Assembly (NCBI RefSeq): GCF_026914265.1 | Contig: NC_069135.1 | Location: forward strand, 17,786,406-17,850,405 | From: Mya arenaria | Taxonomy: Eukaryota; Mollusca; Bivalvia; Myida; Myidae | Reading direction: 5' to 3' | Length of the DNA stretch: 64,000 bases | Part shown: one piece after another, positions 36,287-50,302 of the stretch | How the letters are laid out: each line of letters begins with the position of its first letter | Position numbering within the stretch: the stretch's first letter is position 1 | Notes under the pieces: model-generated | Told to the model about the DNA's origin: nothing | What the model saw: only the letters and a program-made list of their open reading frames with translations | The model's database searches: none | Translations under genes and position numbers: made by a program

Positions 36287-39200
36287 ATTTGAATTTTATT
36301 TTATCTTTTTATTTGAATTTCATTTTATCTTTTTATTCTGGGTGTACAAATGTTTTCCTAAAATGGCACGCAGCGGGCTCTTTGTATCCGTTGTCATATA
36401 CATTTGTAATTGCACAGCGACACTTCTCTATACGATGTCGAACTTTGTGTCAAGTATGTTCTGAAAACAATAAAACGTAGCATATTTCTCACCGTGCAGG
36501 TTCCATCCAAATGATATATATGGTATATACCTTTAATACTAAAAATAAATGACATTGAAAGTTAAATTGTGTAAAAAAAAAATTTAATCGTTAATATGGC
36601 GCCTTATACACCAAAACAGTCTTTGTAATGGACACAATAGGTTGGCAAATACATTTTAGTGATTAAACATTTTTTATGTATTGCGGGAAATAAAATTGTC
36701 CCAAGAAATCTGATTTTCATCTTAGTATATTCTTCGGAATTCAACAGCCTGTTTGGGGTAGAAGGTTTTTAGTTTGTTTAACTCGGTACCATAAGAAAAT
36801 TTTAGTCAAAGCTATATTTACTTCCCTTTTTGCTCTAAACTGCACAGAAAGTAGCGAATCTAAGCTTCATTTTTCGCGAAATGGTATAACACATGAGAAT
36901 GTAGGTAGAACACTTTTAAACTTTTATACCATTCCATTCGTTTTATATGTTTATGATTGGAAAGTTTGTCTACATTAATTAAGACAATGTATTGGTTGGG
37001 GCTTTAAAAGCGTTGTGTTTGTATCCTTTTGTTGTATGCCTTTGATGTTTGTTAAAGTGTTCTTCTCTTACAAGATAGGTAAACTATGCCAGTTATCTCG
37101 TCCTTAATAGAATCCTGGCTCTATTCAAACATTCTAACTGCATGGTATGAAGGGCATTCAGTTAAGGAATGAATTGCGGGATTGATGCCATTATCGGGGT
37201 ATGAACGCAATTGGGCTTGTTAAGGTATGTGGAGTCCGAAGATGTACATATTTAATGATAAACTGAAGTTCGGTTATGATTATAACTTCAAATTTCTAAA
37301 TGTAGGATAACGATATTTTAAGCAATTATATACAGAGCGCAATTGTTTTACTAATCTGATTTAACATATGTATCCACCAAAAGCTTTTTTTAGAAAAAAC
37401 AAACGTTAATTGATTGTGTTTCGTTGTCATGGTTGCTTCTACAACGACCATGTTCACTAAATCGCGAACGGTCCGAACGTTTGAAAATGTTTACTGGCGA
37501 AACGTGGGTCCTTTCCATTTGTCAATCGATCATCAATAAACGCGTACAATAATGTATACGCATCATGCTTTTCAATATGAAATAATTTCTGTGCGAGTTT
37601 TCTTAATGATTTCACATAAAAAGTTACACTTTCTGAGTGCTGCATTTGCTGACATCTGGAATTGGTCCCAACTGACATTCTTTACAACTTGAGACTGTAA
37701 TGCACAGAAAGTTAGGTTTTTTGATCGGCACACACTTGGAAACCGCTTTGGAACTGATTATGGGAGCGACCGATTGTACTTTTCGACCACTCTGAAACCT
37801 TGTGGTGACCTCAGCAAACCATTTCTGAGACCTCTGAAACTTTATTGCGTTTGACATTTTTCGTGTTGAGGTCGGATTGCGGTGACAGGAGCAATACATT
37901 TCTCTGTGCGATGAATGCAGGACAAGTGAAGTTGCAGTAATAAGTGACCTCGGTTTCCCAACAGCTACACATCTATACCAAATACCACGCTCTATATATG
38001 ACATGTCACATCACTTGCATGTTTACAAAAGGAAACATGATAATTTGCCCTATAATATCATATCGGATAACTATCCGTACAGATGGGTTTCAGTGGTATC
38101 TAGAGGTTGTAAAGGGGATCGGCGAATATCCATTTCATTGAATATGGTAATTATTTTAGGTGATCTGCATAAGAGAAATATGAATCTCTTACATTTATCC
38201 AAATGAGATCTTGGTTACAAATTATTATCAAACGCGAGCCTCAGTTGCATTACTGAATGCCGCTCGTACCCATCCAGGCACAGTGAACGGCCTGTGGCTA
38301 AAGTGCGCTTCTCCAGTTTGTATACTAAGACGATACCTTACGACTACTGAACACGAACAATTTTTGTGTGTACTCCTTATATATTTGTATTGCAGGTTTT
38401 ACACTGCACGCGTGTAACAATTCGGACAGGACAGACGCGATGGACGGGATGCAGTTTTTATACCGTATCCAATGATTATGTAATGAGTGACGTCATCTCA
38501 TACCATGATAACTTCTCAGAGAAGGTTGCGATTTTGGGTTGCATACTAGTATATATAGATTCCAACACTGAACCACAAACAATTCTATGCTAACTGTTTT
38601 TTATTCAGTGCCACTCGCAACAAAACGAAGATACTCTTTGTAATTGATAATTATTTCTGACAACAAACACAGCAACAACAACAACCTTTCACGTGTAAAT
38701 CTCTACTTATGGCGGTACAGTAATTGCCAGCATCTATTTTCATTCTTCTTTAATATGTCCCTAACAATCTTAGAGCATGTTTAGTTTGGAACCATTTAAG
38801 GTACAGAAGTTACATGTACGAGGAATGTAAGGCAGGGATCCAGTGCCCTGACGCCTGCACTAGCATTGGTCGAGATCAGTGACACTGCCCGTTCTTCTTC
38901 AACGTTATATTGTGCAGCAATTTTTTTTCATTATGAAACATGCATAAACGGCAAAATGCATGCATTAACGACAAGCTGCATTTATCATCGGCAATATGTT
39001 TTATGAATGACAGTCGGTCTTAGTAGACTGTATAATGAAACATTTTTTGTCATTGTTGTTGTTATCAAAACAGTTTCATCAACATGTGTATGATACAACT
39101 TATTTAAATAATACATCGATATCAAAATGAAATTATTTTTTACTAGACTCATTATAATTAAGATAAATTAAAAGACGGTGAACATGGAATTTTTTTTTCG

Positions 39201-41249
39201 CTCTAACTTGCTTGTCGACTGAATATGTCTGAGACATTGGTAATTAACAAATGGTCTTTAATCGTTGCATATATTTTATTTACCGCATTTTCATTTAAAT
39301 TATAGTGTTTAACTCAATTCAATTAAAAAGTCTTTGGAGAACACATGCAGAAGATCATTAAAAACTAGAAAATATATAATCAAGCATTCATCTTGAAATT
39401 GCTCGTGTAAGAGAAATACTTTCTAGTCTACCCGGTTGTTGGTGAAATGCGAACATCTATGAGTGTCTTTTTTGAGCAAATGCTACTGTAATAAAATGTC
39501 GACGTGTGGGTAAGTTTTTTTCATTTAAATGCCATTTATAGCGTGTTTGGTAAATTTATCTTTCATTAAAAGCCTCGATAAATAAATTAGACAAAATGGC
39601 TAATTGTTATGACTTAAATATGAATTCAGAACATTCAGGAGCGGTGATCACTTGGTACATTATTTTGATAGTAGGCACTAATCTGTTTTTCTCGATTATT
39701 AAACATGTTTATTGCCTTATATCGCCCTTGTTCAACCGCCCAAGTCTCCATGTTAGTTGGTACCCGCATTACGTCCAACAGTTTTTGGCTGGTATCCAAT
39801 AATAATCTTAATTGGGTCTAAGAACGGTGGAGCTAATCGGATTTCCTGTAATGAATAACTGACCAGTATAGTGAATGAAGTCAATAATGTTTAACCATAA
39901 TATTATCGTAAGATAAACATTGAATACATCACTGTAGTTTGTCCGGAATGCGTGAGTAGCGGCAAAATGTGCTGCGAAAATCTGCGAACCAAGCAAGAAC
40001 TGTCCATGTTTCGCTAAATTTCGTCTTTTATATACTACGTCGCGTCAGATGTTGTCGTAAACTTGAAAAATCAACTGTCCATTACAAATAATCTCTAAAA
40101 ATATACACAAAGAGTTGCCGTTGAAAATTGAAACTTATATCAATGGATTGAGTAAATAACCGGCATTAACAGTTTTTTTTAAATCATTTCATCCGGGAAA
40201 GTTAAGCCAACTGGCGTTACGTCATTTCCGCTCACCATATCAAATATAAAGCGCAAAACTGAGCAGAAGTGAATACAAATTGAAAATATTTGTGTTAGTA
40301 AAAGGTAAGATTTTCATTCTCTGTGCAAACCCATTAATTCCTCTAGATAAAATGATATATTTTTTGAATGATTCATTCAATTTTTACCTTCTGATTAAGT
40401 TCTAAGAATGAACTTTGGTGTCCTATGACATATGCTTTCAACCTGATTGACAAGCTAAAAACCGCAAACTGTTACGTAACGTAACGTAACGTAACGCTCG
40501 CGTCATTTACATACTATTTAACATGTTTAATTTGCAAATACAATTCTCGCATTCCGAAAAACTGTTTGCCACATATTAAGATATATCAAACCACAGGCGT
40601 TTGGTACCCACACACGTATAGATGGTACGCGAATATTGTTGTGCTAATTGCCTTTGCATCCGAGATTTAGAGTCCATCTGACATGTTTTCTAACAACCGC
40701 ATTTAGCTCGTACATAAAAGTAGCGATAAGGTCATGAATAGATGCTTAAGCGAGGTTTTATTAACGTTGAGCAAATATGGTGTAATGGGGTAATCTGTAC
40801 TTGGGTTTCTTTTTCAATGCATCTCAATGCTATTTTTCGCAAATGATCCAAAGTAAGGCTATATAATATCCTTAACAAACGACGTGTATCAGTATTAGGT
40901 TTACATGCTTATGCTGCTGGGGTATATTAGCTAACCTCTTCTTTATATTTTCTATTTATATCTGCTCAGTTAAAACTTTGCAGCACCAAATCTGTTTTAA
41001 CTGGCCTTGCTTATCAGAAAATAAATCTCTATGATTATCAGTTCGCCTTTGTGTAGTAAAAAGATAGTCGGGGGATATGTAAAGAGGGTTTCGGGGGCTC
41101 TCACCCAGAACAACAATGTATGTATTCTTCGCAAATGCTTCCATATTGAAAAATAAGTTATAAATGAGAGTTATATATACTGCTGTTAAAGATATTTTTT
41201 TTATATTGATTGACATTTAAGCACATTCTAATGTCCAAACACATGTATG

Positions 41250-43335
41250 ATAGAAAACCCCGTTTGTTTCACTGTAATATCGCAATCAATTTCACCTCGT
41301 GAGCTCCAACAGTAAACATTTATCTCCCGGCTGCGCCACTCGTGAACTCCAACAGTAAACATTTATCTCCCGGCTGCGCCACTCGTGAACTCCAACATTT
41401 ATCTCCCGGCTGCGCCACTCGTGAACTCCAACAGTCAACATTTATCTCCCGGCTGCGCCACTCGTGAACTCCAACGGTCAACATTTATCTCCCGGCTGCG
41501 CCACTCGTGAACTCCAACAGTAAACATTTATCTCCCGGCTGCGCCACTCGTGAACTCCAACATTTATCTCCCGGCTGCGCCACTCGTGAACTCCAACAGT
41601 CAACATTTATCTCTCGGCTGCGCCACTCGTGAACTCCAACAGTCAACATTTATCTCCCGGCTGCGCCACTCGTGAACTCCAACAGTCAACATTTATCTCT
41701 CGGCTGCGCCACTCGTGAACTCCAACAGTCAACATTTATCTCCCGGCTGCGCCACTCGTGAACTCCAACAGTCAACATTTATCTCTCGACTGCGCCACTC
41801 GTGAACTCCAACAGTCAACATTTATCTCTCGGCTGCGCCACTCGTGAGCTCCAACAGTCAACATTTATCTCCCGGCTGCGCCACTCGTGAGCTCCAACAG
41901 TCAACATTTATCTCTCGACTGCGCCACTCGTGAACTCCAACAGTCAACATTTATCTCCCGACTGCGCCACTCGTGAACTCCAACAGTCAACATTTATCTC
42001 TCGACTGCGCCACTCGTGAACTCCAACAGTCAACATTTATCTCTCGGCTGCGCCACTCGTGAACTCCAACAGTCAACATTTATCTCCCGGCTGCGCCACT
42101 CGTGAACTCCAACAGTCAACATTTATCTCCCGGCTGCGCCACTCGTGAACTCCAACAGTCAACATTTATCTCCCGGCTGCGCCACTCGTGAACACCAACA
42201 GTCAACATTTATCTCCCGGCTGCGCCACTCGTGAACACCAACAGTCAACATTTATCTCTCGGCTGCGCCACTCGTGAACACCAACAGTCAACATTTATCT
42301 CCCGGCTGCGCCACTCGTGAACACCAACAGTCAACATTTATCTCCCGGCTGCGCCACTCGTGAACACCAACAGTCAACATTTATCTCCCGGCTGCGCCAC
42401 TCGTGAACTCCAACAGTCAACATTTATCTCTCGGCTGCGCCACTCGTGAACTCCAACAGTCAACATTTATCTCCCGGCTGCGCCACTCGTGAACTCCAAC
42501 AGTCAACATTTATCTCCCGGCTGCGCCACTCGTGAACTCCAACAGTCAACATTTATCTCTCGGCTGCGCCACTCGTGAACTCCAACAGTCAACATTTATC
42601 TCTCGGCTGCGCCACTCGTGAACTCCAACAGTCAACATTTATCTCCCGGCTGTGCCACTCGTGAACTCCAACAGTCAACATTTATCTCTCGGCTGCGCCA
42701 CTCGTGAACTATAAAATTTGGTGCTCACTCGGTGAAATATTATAAGTATCTATCCTTTGTTTCCGGTACGGATAGAACAATCCGACCCGAGGGCTCGCGC
42801 GTAAGCCGGTAACGAGGCTTGCCGAGTTACCGGTCACGCAGCGTGCCCGAGGGTCGGATTTTTCGATCCGGACCGGAGAAACATGATTTATATTTTTTCT
42901 TGCCTACCTGAAATTATGATTTTGTGGAAAAATTGAAGTAGAAAACGCACTTTTGTACATTTCATCAAAAAGCGCGTGCGACGTTGTGTACTGACGTCAT
43001 AAAGCGCAGTGATTTTAAATCACTATCGACGTCAAATAGTTCCTTTAAAAATCGCGCTTTTACGATTATTTATTTTCAATTTTTATTAAAAGTATTGTAT
43101 ACTTATATATTTGATTCCGCTTTATTGAAATTACATAATATACTTTTCATAAACCATACAATGAAAGGAATAAGAAGTGGCGCGTTGTCGCGCGTGACTC
43201 ATCTTACATGGGCGGTGTAAGATGAGTTTTTCCAGCACCGGTCACATGACCGGAGCACCGGTCACATGACCGGAAACACACGTCCGGTATGCAAGAAATT
43301 GCAATCTTACACTGAAATAAACGATCATCTTCTAT
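41250..43335. mobile_element. TIR element with internal minisatellite, copy 2 (2.1 kb)
   Basis: Copy of the element at 33492-35106 carried by the segmental duplication. The GC-rich hairpin is at about 42760-42878. It differs by the longer minisatellite and a few bases, for example a short deletion in the AAAAATCGCGC stretch near 43045. Confidence 0.75.
41296..42711. repeat. 43-bp minisatellite, about 33 units, copy 2
   Basis: Same unit as in copy 1 with about eleven more repeats, an almost exact multiple of 43 bp. The flanking variant units at both ends match copy 1, so the gain lies in the interior. Some units read AACACCAAC or GAGCTCCAAC. Confidence 0.95.
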
Positions 43336-44217
43336 ATGTTTGCTTGTTATCTAATGGAATCTGAACCCAGTTGGGTCTGTTAGAGAACTCCGGCGTACGA
43401 AGGAGATGGAGAGGGGTTGGTGCCATCCTTATATACTAGTATTGCCATCTCCATTGTTGGTACACTCGTTTGATGACCCATCCGTTCAGTCAGTTAAGAT
43501 TAAAAATGTCTGGTAATCTACATATGTTGTTAATGTGTGTAATAATATATAATAAAATAACATAATATATCTATTAAACTTACTGGCAACAGAAAATAAG
43601 TTTTCGGTCTGGTAAAGAATGTCTTTATTTTGTTATGTTGTCTTTCAAAACATGTCCCATAGATGCACACGGCTATTGTAGAACGTTAGTCCTTTTTATT
43701 TAGGAGATAGCAAAAAGAGCGTTGCGATAAAAACAACAACACTTTGATTTAGGGAAACTGTTTATCGTTATTCATGACCTTATTGGGAGATACCAGTCAT
43801 ACTCTGCCCTGTGTTTATCAGAATAAATAACTTAAACTAGATCCCCATATTGCTGACAAGCTGATAACATCTCCTTTAAATGTAAACTTTGCACGGCATG
43901 ACTGCAGCTGAATACTAGCAGTGAGAGTGTGCTTGCGTATATTTATCATTTATTGGTCATATATTTAGTGTTTGACATAAACTACTGAGTCCTAACCCTA
44001 AGAATACGCCAAATTTAAGGTCACAGGCGAGTTAACTTGTTTGCGCTCTATACCATCGACAGCGAGTTGTTCAACCCGTAAATAACTTCACTCAATAGTG
44101 GTGTAGAGAACTCTCTTCATTCAATAGTGAACGAGATTAGTAGACAGACGAGAGTATTATACGCAGAGATCAGACCAAACTAGAGTTTAAAGGAAAAGGA
44201 TATTTTACCCAGGAAAC

Positions 44218-47200
44218 ATGGCAGAACAGCAAGTGGAGAGCCAAGACCATCATAGGAAGATTGCCATCGCCATTGACGAAAGTGAACACTCTCAACACGC
44301 ACTTCAATGTAAGTAGGCACTGTCTATGTTTCCATTTATACATGTAAGAAACTTTTTGCTATTAGTCGTTCTTTTCTCGCTTTCTCGATCTCCCGATTAC
44401 CTTAATCAATTATTCAGTAGTTAACTTAATTTGTTATATTGATGTGTGCGTGCATAACCTATTACGTGTTAAAGTCGGTAAACACATTTTAAACATGGCG
44501 ATTTGTGCATTAGGCTGCAATACAATATTAGACAATAAACTTTAAGTGAAGATATCGTGAAAGCATGACATTTATCGTTAAACGGATCTGACAATTTTCT
44601 TAAACGTAAGCGCCACATATTGCGAACTTCTGGTTAAACCTTATATCTTGTTATTAAGTAAGTATAACCTTGACTATTCTACATGAATACTAATCGCAAA
44701 ACTTGCTAACGATTTATCATCCTCGGGAAATGTATGTAAAGTCATGAACGATGGATGGACATGTGTATAAGGTGGAAAAAGGTCTAGCAGTTACATGGAT
44801 GGATGAAACGTGTACAAGCATGATAAGTTAATACAAGGTCTTGGTGTGGCAAAGCCTCAGCCCAGGATTACGAACAGTCTCAAGCAAACAACAAAAAAAC
44901 ACAGCAAAACATCTTTATTAAATAACAAAATATCTTTATTCCAATCCTTGAACAAAACATATGTGCATACTACTTAATTTTCAAATAGTAATATTACTCA
45001 TTATTAGATAACTGCCAGAAGAACGTTATAATTAAACGATGATGTGCGGTTTTGAATCGCCTGGTGCATGACAAGCTGCAATAGATTCATGAACTAATGC
45101 AAGGCTGTCTGAAAATGAAATACAATATCATATTTACCTGTACATTCTTGAGTAAGACATGGATGAGTTTGGATCTATTTGCAAGCAAAATAAATCTGTT
45201 ACGATGATACGGTTTGACTCCTTTGTGCGAAGCGCCGCAAGAACCGTTTAGTAGCAATTTACATAAAAGATATCAATGTTTTGCAACCTTTAGACTCTCA
45301 ATGGTGAGGTAATCTTATGTATATGAAGGCAAAAAATGACACACACACACGCACGCACGCACGCACGGACACACACACACACACACACACGCGCATACAG
45401 ACACACACAAACAAACACGCACGCACACAAACACACGCACGCACGCGCGCGCGCGTGCAAGCACACGCACACAATGCATTATGTTTTTTTATAATGGTAG
45501 GCGACCTTACCTTGGACATTTATTAATATTATACTACGTGAACCTATTAAGATAGCGTTAATTTAAATGAAACGAATTAATTATAAATTCATTTTCATAC
45601 ATCATTTCATTTTAAAGGGACATTGGCTGAAAGCAAAAAGATTGAACCATCCTTAAACACAAACATGGTACGTGATGTTTACGTGGAATGGTGGATAGAC
45701 GATAACCGACCTTGTGTGGGTATACTATTCAAGCCCGAAGAATACAATGAAAAGCTTGTACACTATTCATTACGTTTACCCCTTAGAGATACATTTGTCG
45801 GCTTTTTTAGCACATGATCCGATTTAAACTTAATATTCTATAATTGCATACTATGCACGGATAAGATTGCATATCTATATTCTTAACGTTAATTTTTGGT
45901 TTTGTAACCATATCCAATGTCAACTATGTATGACAATGATAACAAATGGCCAACGTTATACTGAAATATATTGCACTGGAGTTCAAATTTTCATTTAACG
46001 CATTTTTATTGTATTGCAGGCCAACTAATTATTCAATAAAAATAGGTTTATCTACACAATCCTGGGAAAGAATATCTACAATCATTGTATTTACACATAA
46101 GTTTATCTGCACCATCCGTATATATCAACACTCAGTTTATTACACATAAGTAACTCTACACAGAGCTGAGAAAGTATATCTCCAATCATCTTATTTTCAC
46201 ACAAGTATGTTAACATAATCCTGAGAAATTTTGTGAAGTTTGTTCGTTTTCCAAAAAAAAAACTTCACTGGATACTATGTAGTGCCTAGTAAATTCAACT
46301 TTTAATATGAGGTTAGGAGCTTCATCATAGAAATTATTCCCTCGGGAACTTGTATTGAATCTTTCAGAGATTAAATATTAAAAGAGTCTCAGCTTTATCA
46401 GGACCGATATTTGAGGAGAATAGGAGAGTGTTATTTAGAAACAGTCTTGGTGTAAGAAGTTTTTGTGCGGGCCAATGACAATCGTAGATTTTTCTTTTTT
46501 TTTTCATTTCATTAATTTTACATAGATTGATTCTAACGAATGTACCAAAAAAATCATAAAACGTAAATCAGTCAGTTTTTTTCCACCAAGGCTCACTTGT
46601 TAAACTAGTGTCAGTAGTAAACTTGATATTCGTCTTTTTGTGTGAGCCAATGACAGTCGAGGATTTTTCAAATCTTCTATTCATTAATTCTTATCATAGA
46701 TCGATTCTGAGGAATGCCTGATTTAGAGGCCAATTCTGACGATAAACATAAAATAGAGCGAGCTAGATTATGAACATCCAGTACACTGTTTACGTGTATG
46801 TGTTTTTTATAGTCAATGCACAACGACTTCTTATAATTTATTTAAGGGTACATGAGGATTCCCCTTGTTGGTGAAGAGTATTTGTTACAACAGTAAACTA
46901 TGATGTTTATATAGTTTACAGGTATTCTTCAAGATCCAGGCCGATATTCAAGCATCATGATTTTTATGACCTTGACCTAAAGCAGTTTTTAAAACTAAGC
47001 ACCATGATAAAACATTGGTAGCACTTAAAATCTGTATTCAAAACAGAAATATCTACAAAAAGGATTTGACAGAGCTATGACCGGTCATGCTCGATATTAG
47101 TGCCAGTTTTAAGGTTAAATCTGAATGCTTTGCTAAGAGTTGATCACAATGCACATATTTTTAGAGCACTTATATGTAATTGTTCAATGCATGCTGTTAT

Positions 47201-50200
47201 ACTGTTGAATGTAACGTGACCGCTTGACATTAAGTCTTATAACGAATTCGAAGTGTTTTTTTCCGTTCCAATTGAGGCATGTAATTCTTAAAAAGATCTC
47301 GCCGGAAGAATAATGTTATTTTTTTAACCAAGTCTATTGTTCAGAAGTAAAAGTTAACTTAAAGGTATTGCCTCTATTTTAATAGGCTTGGTGGATTTGT
47401 CGGCGTCGTGCAAGAACCTTGACCATAACTCTGAGATAAAAAAAAAAACATTCACGAAACTTGGTACATATGTTGCAAGAGACAATACGAACATGTTTAG
47501 CAAGACCCACACTTATGGCTTAAATTATTTTTAAGGAAAGTGCTGTGTTCGAATACGTGAATAAAAATAACAATAGCGGATTGGCGTTCGCACCGCGGCG
47601 ACGTTGCTTGCGTTCTATTTTTACTTGAAATCATTTTGTATATTATCTGCGGTGACAATGTTTTATGATTACTGACCAAAACCCCTGTGCTGTTCAAGAG
47701 GGCATCAATGCGCTTTTATGGTATTCTTCATTCTAAATTGCAACGCATTTATATATAAAAAGCTTGAACTATACTGTTTTAACATACGAAATCGTTTCAT
47801 AAGCTTAGTTCTTATTTGCCCCGTTTGTCTTTTAGAAGGGAACTTCTGTACCTTGTACCAAAATGTTAAATATGAGATATTTGATATCAGTATAACTATT
47901 CTCAAACGCGGACAAATTGCAGAATATCTATTCTCCCACCTCAGATAAGTAGATCCATTAATTTAACCATGCTAGAAATTCTTATATACCACGGGCGAAG
48001 ATAAAATGCCCGTATGGAACTTCTTTTAATGGTCACTTTTGTACAATAACACCAAAAAGCGCGTGCGACGTTGTTTACCAGTGGTGGCGCTGTTGCCCTA
48101 GTGGTGGCGCTATCGAGTATGTTTTGCGCTTGAAGTAATATAAAAAGTAAACGCTTTTGGAATGAATCAAAAGTTGCTATGTTTATCATTCATTGAACAT
48201 TATGCTGGTTATGCATACTACTTGCGGAAACAAAACTCTACGCGAACTACCTTAACCTTACTGAAAACTATTTCGAAAACAAATAGGGCATCAGCGCCAC
48301 CACTTTTATTATATGTGCATTTTTCCTTTTTAAGAAGTGCTTACCAGTTTTGTTGTGTTCCGGCATAGGTACTATACATAAAAGTTATGTTTGTATGCGT
48401 GATAATGTTCTTACGGGGTGTGTAAGCACCGAAATGTACTTACTATGCAATCAGATCTCAAAATATGCACAAGTCTGATTCGGGAGAAAAGCTCCTGGCA
48501 CCACAGTTTGCACAATATTGAAACGAAATAGTAGCCAGCCTACAGTAGGAGTGTCCTTACACGGTACCACATTCTCCGATTTTCGAAATATGTCCGTTAA
48601 CGGAAATTATTAAATAAAATATAAATCATACTCACGTAAACATAGGGCACAGATCCACCACGGAAGTGTCGACAGCTCTTTTTCTTTGCACCACCGTAAA
48701 GTGGTGGAGCTGGCGTTTAGAGGCCGTGAATACACGTTCAACGAACTTTTCTTTCTTTTAAATGGTGATGTCACAACAGGCCTGAATTTCTCAGGAAAAA
48801 TCCTTGATACGTGTAACGAGATTAAGCTATGGGGTTGGCCTATGAAATAATATTACCTTTATATTATGATGATAGCAATTATCTAATTTTCATTTAATGA
48901 AATCAAGAGTATGTAAGATATTTGGATTTATACAATAAGCTGCTTTTAAAAGCGTGTTACGCCTGGAAACATTTGGGCCAGGTTGGATGAAGTACAACTT
49001 ACTATATTCAAATGAATCTTTATATCATATAAAAAAACAAAACGACAATTAAACATATGACTTGCTGGAATATTGGCAATTAAACCAATATCTTTCCAAA
49101 TTATATGGTGAAAATGTGAGAAGCCATATGTTTAGACCAATATAAACCGAGTAATGATATATTGCGCACGTGTAATACAGAAAACTACGTGATGGGAACT
49201 ACATTCAGCATGTGATAATGTGATCATAAATATTTTGTAATCATATTTCTGATCAATATTCCAGGGTACTTTGACAACGTGATGCGACCAGATGACTATG
49301 TCGTACTTATCCACACACCAGAGCTTTATGATCTCTCTATGGCCAGTAAGTGATGTTATATAAATTTCCAGTTTGTTAAAAGACATGTTACCTGTGTGTT
49401 GATACTTATGCAAAGTATTATTGTATAAGGTTGTATGACTGTTCTTATATAGTGATAAGGGGTTTTGTATCGTCAGGTCCGGCCGTTGTTGATCAGCTAC
49501 TGAAGGAACTCACGAATAAAGTGGCAGCTCTGGAGAAAAAGTACAAAGCATTGGTACAGGAAAAGAAGGTAAGCGAGACAACTGATGACCAACACATAGC
49601 AGTTTAGAGGGTTATAGTTAGTTGCCGCTATTTTACTTCAATATAAGATTATATATCATACATAATTCGTTTGCTCCGCTAATGATACGCATGGTTAATC
49701 ACTCGTTAAATGTACCATTAAACTTTGTGTTTGGAGTAAAAAGATCTATAAGTCCGTATTATGTAAATCTTCAATAGCATAACACTCGTGATTCAAACTT
49801 TCTTGAATCTTACACGCATTTAATATTCGACCGATCACAGAAAGGCTACTTCCTATACAGATGATTGTCAGCGAAATAATAAAAATGGTTGATGATTTCC
49901 GTCTAGTTCAACCACGGTCATAAAATGATGCACGGCTTTATATGGAATTTGTGTTTGATTAATATTTATATTGGCTTTTATTATTATGAAAAATCAGTAG
50001 TTCACGTTCTCGCTTTTATGGAATTGCTTTATGGAAACCGTTCCTTAACTTTTATTGAAACGACTTCATTCATATCTTGTTTCACTATAATGCAGCTGAC
50101 GGGCAAGTTCCGTACAGGTCAGGGGAAGCCTGGCGAGGTCATCTGCAGAATCTCGGAGGAAGAGAAATGCGTGCTCGTGGTCACCGGCACGCGAGGACTC

Positions 50201-50302
50201 GGAACAGTTCGGAGAACATTCCTCGGCTCCGTCAGCGACTACATCATCCATCACTCGCACGTGCCCGTTCTCGTTGCCAGAAGTAAAGCCCCTCACCACT
50301 AG
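44218..50302 (+). CDS. Universal stress protein (UspA domain), four exons, complete
   Basis: Exons 44218-44308, 49265-49345, 49477-49568 and 50096-50302 join at GT..AG borders in phases 1, 1 and 0 to 471 nt, 156 residues. The protein is a single UspA domain: first strand [16 protein letters not shown] with the nucleotide-contacting D20, then WYFDNV and [12 protein letters not shown], a Lys-rich helix, and [20 protein letters not shown] leading to [16 protein letters not shown]. The ATP-binding pattern G-x2-G-x9-G-S is exact (G119, G122, G132, S133), so it is likely an ATP-binding, dimeric cytosolic stress protein. Length is usual for the family. Intron 1 is nearly 5 kb. The gene sits at the edge of the 7.75-kb duplication and has a broken and a partial relative downstream. 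Confidence 0.92.
45341..45473. repeat. (CA)n / (CACG)n microsatellite in USP intron 1
   Basis: Mixed CA and CGCA dinucleotide tract ending in a CG-alternating run (about 45442-45454). The Cys/Val/Arg-rich and Thr/His-rich frames on the two strands are produced by the repeat. Confidence 0.95.
45474..47984. other. USP intron 1, middle part; nothing further recognised
   Basis: AT-rich intron. A 64-codon frame at 45623-45817 has a non-ATG start and no known motif. Two passages share CAATGACA.TCG.GATTTTTC (about 46475 and 46648), suggesting a small old duplication. Confidence 0.4.
47990..48079. mobile_element. Fragment of the TIR element, broken by another MITE
   Basis: The phrase CACTTTTGTACA, then CACCAAAAAGCGCGTGCGAC, then GTTGT matches the interior of the 33492-35106 element (about 34715-34760). 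The match stops where the next inverted-repeat element begins. Confidence 0.5.
48080..48304. mobile_element. Short inverted-repeat element (225 bp) with AGTGGTGGCGCTG ends
   Basis: AGTGGTGGCGCTGTTGCCCTA at the left is matched by TAGGGCATCAGCGCCACCACT at the right as an inverted repeat with one mismatch over 21 bp. A second copy of GTGGTGGCGCT lies just inside the left end. No coding frame. It appears inserted in, or abutting, the TIR-element fragment. Confidence 0.65.

Larger units (their letters stand above)
35969..44198. repeat. Large segmental duplication, copy 2 (8.23 kb)
   Basis: Direct copy of 28219-35968. It is 479 bp longer, of which about 474 bp is eleven extra 43-bp minisatellite units. 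Its right end continues seamlessly into the USP exon 1, so this is the copy in native context on the right, while copy 1 is in native context on the left. The very low divergence implies a very recent event, ongoing conversion, or two haplotypes joined by the assembler. Confidence 0.95.

Noticed and set aside
45290-45526. Three overlapping Cys/Val-, Ala/Cys- and Thr/His-rich frames
   Set aside because: They are translations of the CA/CACG microsatellite.
45623-45817. 64-codon frame in USP intron 1
   Set aside because: It starts with a non-ATG codon and has no known motif; no splice signals tie it to the USP gene.
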